NCBI GenBank assembly: GCA_027563935.2
Contig: JANVAS020000222.1
Location: forward strand, 5,332,001 to 5,396,000
Length of the DNA stretch: 64,000 bases
Source of the DNA: Costus lasius
Taxonomy: Eukaryota > Streptophyta > Magnoliopsida > Zingiberales > Costaceae
Direction of reading: 5' to 3'
Positions within the stretch are counted from its first letter, which is position 1. Each line of letters begins with the position of its first letter. The translations under genes and the position numbers were made by a program. This document shows, in pieces, positions 1-7,800 of the stretch. The notes below the pieces were generated by a model. It ran no database searches. It was given only the letters and a program-made list of their open reading frames with translations, and was not told the DNA's origin.

Positions 1-641
1 GAATTGGCAAAGGGAAATGCAAGGCTTGATCTTGAGTCTTGCATAGCTATGAAAATGATTGTGAGAGAGGGGGATATCTTTTGTTTGGTCCTTGGACCAA
101 ATGTCCCTACTCTACCTTTATGCCACATTGAGAAAACCACCGTCAGAGATAGAGCAAAATGGAAGTTATCTCCAAGTGCCGCGAAGCAGCTTTCACACCG
201 CCACTTAGCACTGTTCCACCACCACCCACATGGGGTGTAAGAGGTGACCCCTTTGGCATGGAGTCACCCCATCAAGATTCTTCACATGCACCTAGAGGAA
301 GATTTCCCAGTGCTTATGATCCAGGATTCCAGGCTCTGCATGCACAGATGTATAATCAAGAGCGCCGCATAGACAAAGTGATTGACTCCTTGGGGAAGGT
401 GACCGAGTCTATTGGACACCTCCACCAGGATGTGGAGAGACTGTGCGACCACATGGAAGTCATGGGAAACTTCCTCTACGATCGATTCAGATATGAAGAC
501 CAGAGGTATTATGATTACTATGGTGATCAAGTTGCGAGGGACACCGAGGCGAGACGACCTGATGATGAGGAGTAGATGTTTTGTGAGTATCATCTTTCCT
601 TACTTCTTTGCTATACTTTATTTTCTATATCTTATTGATGT
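1..641 (+). mobile_element. Element G, left part: 3' region of an old retroelement
   Basis: This is the DNA into which copia B inserted; its continuation is at 19299. It contains one open frame (159-575) followed by a T-rich stretch. No LTR, PBS or polymerase domain is visible. The part beyond 19610 is a 3'-region sequence also found beside the Athila/Tat-like LTR C2, in inverted form, so G is probably the 3' end of a related gypsy-type element in plus orientation. Family assignment is inference. Confidence 0.4.
159..575 (+). CDS. Unrecognised ORF, possibly the C-terminal part of a retroelement accessory (env-like position) protein
   Basis: The open frame is 138 residues. Its first 45 residues are Pro-rich. 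They are followed by a Tyr/Gln-rich segment and a predicted amphipathic helix of about 45 residues (heptad-like Ile, Leu and Val around residues 70-110), and it ends in an acidic tail rich in Arg, Asp and Glu. I do not recognise a catalytic motif. Proteins encoded 3' of pol in Athila-type elements often end in a similar helical, Tyr/Glu-rich tail, so this is a possible identity only. The frame is open upstream of the first ATG, so the true start may lie outside the window. The gene ends 66 bp before copia B. Confidence 0.3.
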   Translation: MEVISKCREAAFTPPLSTVPPPPTWGVRGDPFGMESPHQDSSHAPRGRFPSAYDPGFQALHAQMYNQERRIDKVIDSLGKVTESIGHLHQDVERLCDHMEVMGNFLYDRFRYEDQRYYDYYGDQVARDTEARRPDDEE

Positions 642-1355
642 TGTTGGTGTATATGCCCTAGGACCTAGTTTTGGTCAACTTATGTACTACTTGACACTGA
701 TATTTATATATCATTCTGGCATTGTCGTTATCATTGTTTGACTACACCTGCGATTGTATACTTACATGATAATGTCCATGGAGACAGATTGGATCTGTGC
801 TCGAATTATAATCCCCAGTCGATGTACCTTAGTGGATGTGGGACAGCTATGGTACTTGAGAGACTGGTATGTGGGCTGGTTAGGCACGTGGTGCTAACGC
901 AGACACATGGGTATATCATTGGGGATATACTGGATAGACCCACTATGAGGCTATGACTTGGTGTCATGAGTTATCCTCATAAGTGACAGGAGATGCATTG
1001 ATCCCTTGACTTGAGGTCATTGATCATTCTATATGGTTAGGGACTTGCTTTGATACAAGCTAACACCTTGCCGTAGCTGGGAGGTCATAACGGTTGTTAT
1101 TGAGCATGTCACGACACATATGAGAAGATCAATGGACAGACATAGGATTTGCCCCTTCCCTAAGGAAGTATGATATCCATGGAGTTCCTTTATGGTTCTA
1201 TGACTGAGAGTGTATGGCCATACCCAGGTGAGAACCTGTTTTAGTCATAGCCATGTGATTGGATGAAAACAAGTGGTGACACACTTGTCCAATCGGATAT
1301 CAGTACGACAAAGAGACTGTAATGCATCTGTACCTAGTTGCGATGATGGGGATGT
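642..1355 (+). repeat. 5' LTR of B, first part
   Basis: This matches 17346-18059 of the 3' LTR. It holds the first half of the conserved U3 hairpin series: GTATAT/ATATAC (911-930), CTTCC-CTAA-GGAAG (1155-1168), the palindrome GTATGGCCATAC (1212-1223), and the two-part stem GATTGGA/TCCAATC with CAAGTG/CACTTG (1257-1294). The LTR is cut after 1355 by element A. Confidence 0.95.
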
Positions 1356-3063
1356 TGTTGGGGTATGCCCTTAAGGCTAATGTTTGAGGCCTTTGGGATT
1401 GTATAAGTATCATGTAATAAACTTTTGTGTTTATAAAGGCATGGTTATTATTCAGGTTGTTACCTTGTCTGCTGTAATAAGTGTACTACTGAATAATGTC
1501 TCAAAGCTGTTCAGCTTGGCTGACATGCTCTATGTCCTTAGTCGAGATATCTTGGTGAACATGAGACAGCCTTGATATGATTGAGACTAATATGAGTGCT
1601 AATCTTATAGGATGCTTCGAGCATGGAATAAGATGTAGACTCATGGGTACATTGGATGTACTGGACAGACCCTACTAGGATATTCCATTGCTTGTCACAA
1701 TATGAATATTCCTTGTAAGCACTAAGTGGCACATGTCCTCTGACTTGAGATCATTTGTGTTTCTAAATGATGATTGTCATTGTCTTGAGGTAGTTCAATA
1801 TCATTTGAAACATAATGATTATAGACTATCTTGGATGGTGAGCTTGAATCATGTTAGGGCACTAGTGATAGACATAGGATTGCCGTCTCCTTGTTTAAGG
1901 AGTGTGATGTTCTAAAGGGCCCCCCTTATATGAGATGATTGAGAAAGTGTATGGCCATACCCAGATGACTATGTTGATCTGATCTAATCATGCTCATTGT
2001 ATTGGAGTAACAAGCTTGACTCGCTTGTCCAATAAGAACATCCAGTGGCAAAGGATGCTTGTATGCCTTGTGATGTTGATTCACCTTGTGCTGTGATTTG
2101 GGTGTAGTCTTGGAAGACTCTTTCCTTTATATCGGGAGACAGTGATGTGTTGCTAGATACCCCTCACTGATTGTGATAACGAGAGTTATCGTTACCGACA
2201 TTTAAAGGAAACCCTTAGGGTCGCACAATTTGGTGATATGGCTTACTTGAGTCAGATCGTGTGGACTGGATTGTTTTGATTCAGTTTAAAGGAGTTTAAA
2301 CTCTGATTGTAAGTGAGATCCAGTCTGATCATGTTTGATTGATTAGGGCTTGAGATCGGTAAGCTTCGATCGAGAGTGTGGATGCTAGATCGGTGAGATC
2401 AAGAGCATCATGAGATGTACGGTTAGATCTTGAATCTTCATGGTTCATAGAGATTTAGACCATGGCTTGGGTTGGTTCTTTTGGTCTTTGGACCAATTGG
2501 AATTGAACCGAATTCAATTGATCCGGTTCACATTTGTGTTCGATTGGTTCAATTGAATTGGCGTTGGGGATAAGTTCACAAGACATGAACGCATGTCTTG
2601 ATGACTTTCCTTAATGGGAAGTCTTGAAAACGCCTAACGCCAAATAACGCAAAAGCTTAATGTTCCTTGTGTCTTTCGAAGCTCTCTCTCGTGGGTGGTG
2701 TGTGGACGATCTTGGAGAAGAGCTCTCGGCGACAAGGAAGAACATCTCATCTCCTCAACACCAAAGGGCACCTTGGCAATTGTTGCTAGCACATCAAGTT
2801 GCGCAAGAAGTAAGCCTTCATCCTTTGTGTGTGTCTTCTTTGGAGGAGAGCCCTCTTCGGCCTCTAGCTTCCAAGCCGCCACCCTTACATGGCTATGGTA
2901 AAAGATCTCAAACATAATAATTATAAAGTTGATCATTTACATGAGTTCATGCAAACGATTTTATTGAAACTCTAGAAGAATACATTTCCGCATGTTCTAG
3001 GGTTTGCCCCCCTCTTGAAAGGGGTTTTTCATGCTTGCGCTCCCCCTTGAAGGGGACCCTTCA
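1356..3063 (+). repeat. 5' LTR of A
   Basis: It runs TGTTGGGGTATGCCC to GGACCCTTCA. The first 900 bp (U3) is well conserved among all A-family LTRs in the window (S1, D, J, K, L) and contains the hairpin series described separately. The last 700 bp is much more variable between copies. It ends with a C-run/G-run stem next to the LTR terminus. Confidence 0.97.
1647..2230 (+). promoter_or_regulatory. Conserved multi-hairpin U3 domain of the A-family LTR
   Basis: Stems seen, in order: GTACAT-TGG-ATGTAC (1647-1661); CTCCTT-GTTT-AAGGAG (1887-1902); the palindrome GTATGGCCATAC (949-960 of the second kilobase, i.e. 1949-1960); TATTGGA/TCCAATA enclosing CAAGC/GCTTG (2000-2034); AGTCT-TGGA-AGACT (2106-2119); GATAAC-GAGA-GTTATC (2175-2190); and ACCC-TTA-GGGT followed by CGCACA (2211-2227). 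The B LTR has stems at the same places with different paired bases. If the promoter lies downstream, as the TATA box of B suggests, this domain is transcribed only at the 3' end of the genomic RNA. Its function is unknown. Confidence 0.6.
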
Positions 3064-3065
3064 AT

Positions 3066-3077
3066 TGGTATCAGAGC
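3066..3077 (+). other. Primer-binding site of A (initiator-Met tRNA)
   Basis: TGGTATCAGAGC starts two bases after the LTR end. It is complementary to the 3' end of plant initiator-Met tRNA, the usual primer for minus-strand synthesis in copia elements. Confidence 0.9.
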
Positions 3078-4302
3078 AGGTTATGCATGAATCATGTGGT
3101 TGCTTTAAGTGATCCTTGTTTGCGCTTGCAATGTTTAGATCTATGTACATGCCGAATAAACTACATGCTAGTTTAAAACTCTTAGATGTAGGTTTATCTT
3201 TGAATTGCGCATGTATAATGTTATGGTAAGCGCTTGTTCATGTTTTGAAAAGGAAAAGCCTTATCTTGCGCACCCATTAGATCTAAAGCGTCTACTATAA
3301 TCCCTTAGATGGGTTGGTAGGGTTGAAAGCATAATCTAAATAGATCCAAGTCTGATCAGACCATCTGACAGCTCAGATGGGTTGACCTGATAGCACCTAT
3401 GCGCATGCACTGGGTGGCTATAGGTTGACTGCATCAAGGGCGTGTAACGAGGTCTGGTTGAGACAACCAATGAACACTCTTGAGTTAGGCCCGGGGTCAC
3501 ACCCGCTTGCCAAAACTCTTGAAGGTGGTTCAGCCCTTGGCGGATGCATGGTTGACCATTAGGTCAACTCGGGTCAGTTAGGACTCGGTGCATGCAAGGG
3601 CAGTGGATCTGACTAGATGTATGAGTGGATCCCTATCAATGGACCATTGTAAGGTTGTAGGACTGATAAGAAAATTAAAATTGATGCCAATGGGGTTTTT
3701 CAAAAATTTATTTTCTTTTAATTGGATCACATGTGGAATGTTTGATGCCATGTGCTTGTTTATTTATTCTTATGTGGGCCGCCCATGTTAATTGTGTGCT
3801 GTGCTGGGGCCTGCGAGCCTGGGATTATACTTGTAAGATAATATTATTGTGATCTGCGAATCACATTTTTTTAATCTATTGTATAATTGACCTGCGAGTC
3901 AAAGCTTGTCTAGATAGATCAAATTGTATTTGATTAGACAAGAGCACAAATGCACACATCCCAAAGGGGCATTCAGCTGGTGGCGCACCTGAGGTGCTCT
4001 TGGCGCTAGGGCCCTGGGTTGGACCAGATGAGATGCAAATGGAGCTCAAGTGAAGACTTAAGTAAAATTAAGGTCTTACTTAGGGTTCATGGGCATTTAC
4101 CACATAAGATCAGCATGCTTTCTTTTATTGCTTATTGCTTATATAAGTAGAATTGCATGTGTTTATCTTCTGCTATCACCATAGGACTTGCATGATAGTC
4201 AAGAAGATAAAAGACCGTTAAAATCCAACGCTAACATATCAAGCTCGTAAGCCTTCTGACGCGAAACCTCACCGTTCTGACTATCGTTGGAGCCGTGTTG
4301 TA

Positions 4303-4641
4303 CCCACTCAGTGGGCACGTCCATCTATCTTCAGACGGTGCTGGATTTCACCTGCGTGTTACAGAGTAGGGATTTATCCCTGCTCGTTGCTCAGCATAGC
4401 ACGTGGTGGTCCAGGGAGTAGGTCGGGTCAGCTTGACCATGTAGGCTACATATGTGGCGCATATGGTAGCACATGGAGGCAGCCATCTGAGGGATCAGAG
4501 ACTGTGTTGTACCAACTCAGTTGGCACAGTCTGCTGGATTGCCCAGATGAAGGGGAATCGCACGGGTTGGCGATTGGCTGGGACAGCCTACCAGAAATTA
4601 GTGCTTGTCATCTTTGTGCATCTTATCTCGCCTGAGCGGGA
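4303..4641 (+). ncRNA. Three stem-loop modules in the leader of A
   Basis: Stems are CCCAC-TCA-GTGGG (4303-4315), CCAAC-TCA-GTTGG (4512-4524) and TCTCGC-CTGA-GCGGGA (4626-4641). The first two share the context GTTGTA before and GCAC after, and differ by a compensated base pair. The leader of B has three modules at equivalent positions with other stem sequences. This looks like structured RNA, possibly for packaging or translation, but the function is inferred. Confidence 0.55.
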
Positions 4642-4664
4642 CGCGAAGACCAAGTATGAAATCT

Positions 4665-4697
4665 GGATCCCATCTCACTAAAAGAGTGTTACTCTTT
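4665..4697 (+). ncRNA. Conserved leader block plus 7-bp hairpin (A)
   Basis: GGATCCCATCTCACTA (4665-4680) is identical in the leaders of A, D and B. It is followed directly by the stem AAAGAGT-GTT-ACTCTTT. In B the same block is followed by a stem of identical size but unrelated sequence. The hairpin lies about 135 bp before the gag start. Confidence 0.6.
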
Positions 4698-4769
4698 CGG
4701 ACTGTTTACTGGATTTTTCAGTCAGACAAAATAGTGAGAAAAGAATCTTTCTTAAGTCCTGGATTGATT

Positions 4770-4810
4770 CTGAACATTGATACTGACCTTGCTGTTCTTG
4801 CTTGTTGTAG
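4770..4810 (+). promoter_or_regulatory. Possible 3' splice site before gag (A)
   Basis: A T-rich tract ending TTGTAG lies 21 bp upstream of the gag ATG, with CTGAC-like branch-point candidates 20-30 bases further up. B has a closely similar arrangement (TACTAAT, T-rich tract, TTGTAG at 13327). A leader intron is therefore plausible, but I did not identify a convincing donor. Confidence 0.35.
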
Positions 4811-4831
4811 ATTCCTGCAGCAACGAACACC

Positions 4832-7800
4832 ATGAACTTCAATGTGCGATCCCTACTGGAAAGGGAGAAGTTTGCTGGGCCGAACTTCTCTGACTGGTTC
4901 GGACACCTTAAGATCGTTCTTAAGGCAGAGAGGAAACTGTATGTCCTCGAGACGGCGATACCGCCGCAGCCCGCTCCGAACGCCGCAAGGGCGGTTCGGG
5001 ATGCCTACGAAAAGCACGTCAATGATAGCATTGATGTCGCTTGCCTGATGCTAGCGTCTATGACGCCACCGCTGCAGCGTCAGCATGAGGATATGTCGGC
5101 TATAGAAATTATAGCGAACCTCAAGATGCTGTATGCTGCACAGGCGAGGACAGAACGCTATAATCTGACGAAGCTCTTCTTTCAGAGCAAACTGGCTGAG
5201 GGGAGCCCAGTGGGAGCTCACGTGCTCAAGATGATTGGGCACAAGGAGGCTCTAGAGAAACTGGGGCATACCGTCAACCAGGAGCTTGCTGTAGATATTA
5301 TTCTACAGTCTCTTCCGCCTTCTTTCGATGCGTTCATTATTAATTTTAATATGAACAAAATCGATTGTACGCCGGCAGAGCTGCTGAATATGCTCTTGAC
5401 TACTGAGGAAACTCTGAAGGGAAAGCCTTCAACCTCTGTCTTAATGGTTCCTTCCAGGAACAAGAAGAAGGGGAAGAAGGGCAAGGCCCCTGTCAAGAAC
5501 TACAGTAAGGCGCTGAAACAGAAGGTGAAGCGGTCGAAGGACAACAGGTGTTTCCACTGTGGCCAGCTAGGTCACTGGAAAAAGGACTGTAAAGCGCTCC
5601 AAGGAGATAAGAGGGGAAGCATCGCTTCTGGCTCAGGTATATATGTGACTGAGGTCATGTTATCTTCTTCTACCATTTCATGGGTGTTGGACACCGCATG
5701 TGGAGTTCACATTTGTTCAAATGTGCAGGAACTCAAGAGAAGAAGGCAGGTGGGACAGCATGAGGTAGACCTACGCGTTGGAAACGGGGCACGGGTTGCT
5801 GCTGTTGCTGTAGGAGACTATTTCATTTCTTTACCATCTGGCATTGTATTAGAATTAAACAATTGTTATTTTGTACCCAGTATTACCAAGAATATTATCT
5901 CTATTCCTGCTCTTGTCAGGAAAGGATTTGCCTTTGAATGCAAGATTTCAAAGTGTGTTTTATCTTATGATAATATTGTGTATGCAACTGGTTCAATTAA
6001 CAATGGGTTATTCATGTTGGACATGGAAAATTCTGTACAAAACATTGATAATAAGAAAGCCAAGTATGCTGATGACAGCACCTTGCTTTGGCATAGTCGT
6101 TTAGGCCATATAAACGAGAAGCGCATTAAGCGGTTGCATGATCATGGACTGCTGGGATCATTCTCCTACGAGGAGATTGATACATGCAAAGCTTGTTTGA
6201 TGGGTAAAATGACGAAGTCACCTTTTCCTCACAAAGGTCAAAGGGCTTCAGGTTTACTGGACCTTATACACAGTGATGTGTGTGGGCCATTTAGTAAACA
6301 TGCCAGAGGTGGCTATCTGTACTTCATTACCTTTACTGATGATTTCAGTAGGTATGGGTATGTCTATCTAATGAGACATAAAAGTGAATCTTTTGACAAG
6401 TTCAAAGAGTTCAAAAATGAAGTACAAAATCAGCTAGGCCGAAATATCAAGGCACTTCGTTCTGATCGAGGTGGTGAATACCTAAGTCGAGAATTTACTG
6501 ACTATCTAAAGGAGTATGGGATTATCTCACAGCTCACTCCGCCAGGAACACCGCAATGGAATGGTGTGTCCGAGAGGAGAAATAGAACGTTACTTGACAT
6601 GGTTCGTTCTATGATGAGTCAGGCTACTCTTCCATATTCCTTTTGGGGTTTTGCACTGGAAACAGCTGCAAAGGTACTAAACCGAGTGCCATCCAAGGCA
6701 GTTTCAAAGACGCCATATGAGTTATGGTATGGGAAACAGCCTAGCTTGACATTTATCAGGATCTGGGGTTGCGAGGCTTATGTCAAAAAGCTCGCCTCTG
6801 GGAAACTGGAGAGCAGATCTGAGAAATGTATCTTTGTCGGTTACCCTAAGGAAACTAAGGGTTATTATTTCTACGATCCCAAAGAGAACAAGGTATTTGT
6901 TGCTCGGACGGCCATATTTCTTGAGAAGGAGTTTCTTCTGCAAGAGGCCAGTGGGAGAGAAATAAAGCTGGATGAGAATCCAGAGGAAGGACAAAGTAGT
7001 CAAGCGCAGTTGGATGAGCCTGAGCCGGTTATTGAACAACCTGAGGCTCAGATATCACGGGAACCGCGAAGATCGGGAAGGATCCGTCGACAGCCTGAGC
7101 GCTATGACGGAGTCTACATCATTAACAATGATGAACCCCTTACTTATGCGGATGCGGTCAGTGGACCGGAGTCAGCTAGATGGCTTGAAGCTATGCGAGC
7201 CGAAATGGACTCCATGTCAGATAACCAAGTCTGGGATTTGGTTGATCCGCCTCCGGGAGTAATCCCTATAGGCTGTAAATGGATCTTCAAGAAGAAGATT
7301 GACATGGATGGTAACGTGGTTACCTATAAAGGCAGGCTAGTTGCGAAAGGTTTCAAACAAATCTACGGGATAGATTATGATGAAACTTTCTCTCCTGTAG
7401 CCATGTTTAAGTCTATTCGGATTCTTTTCGCGATAGCTGCATATTACGACTATGAGATCTGGCAGATGGATGTGAAGACAGCTTTCCTTAATGGAAATCT
7501 GGATGAGGATGTGTATATGACACAACCTGAGGGTTTCACTAATCCATCAGATCGTCATAAGATATGCAAGTTAAAGAAGTCCATTTATGGACTTAAGCAA
7601 GCATCAAGAAGCTGGAATATTCATTTTGATGAATCAATCTCTGAGTTTGGTTTCATCAAGAACGAGGATGACCCGTGTGTATATAAGAGGTTTAGTGGGA
7701 GCGTGATTACATTCCTAATCCTCTACGTCGATGATATCTTGATCATTGGAAATGATATTCCTGAACTGCATGCGGTTAAAGCATGGTTAGGAAAATGTTT

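Larger units (their letters stand above)
3078..4831 (+). other. Untranslated leader of A
   Basis: This is a 1.75-kb region between the PBS and the gag start with no long open frame. The distal 600 bp contains repeated small stem-loops (4303-4641), a conserved 16-base block and a stem (4665-4697), and a splice-acceptor-like sequence just before the start codon. The proximal 1.1 kb shows nothing I can interpret except directly visible words such as 'GACCTGCGAGTC' and 'GATCTGCGAATC' near 3855-3900. Element D carries the same leader, split by H. Confidence 0.8.

Noticed and set aside
4387..4635. 82-codon ORF in the leader of A, with a same-length counterpart in D (44979-45227)
   Set aside because: Differences between A and D change amino acids freely and the B leader has no equivalent. 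The similarity is explained by leader RNA conservation.
5051..5496. Many 60-150 codon ORFs antisense or out of frame to the copia gag-pol (also near 8290-8785, 30330-30744, 33547-33992)
   Set aside because: They recur with the gag-pol sequence and are shadows of the real coding frame.
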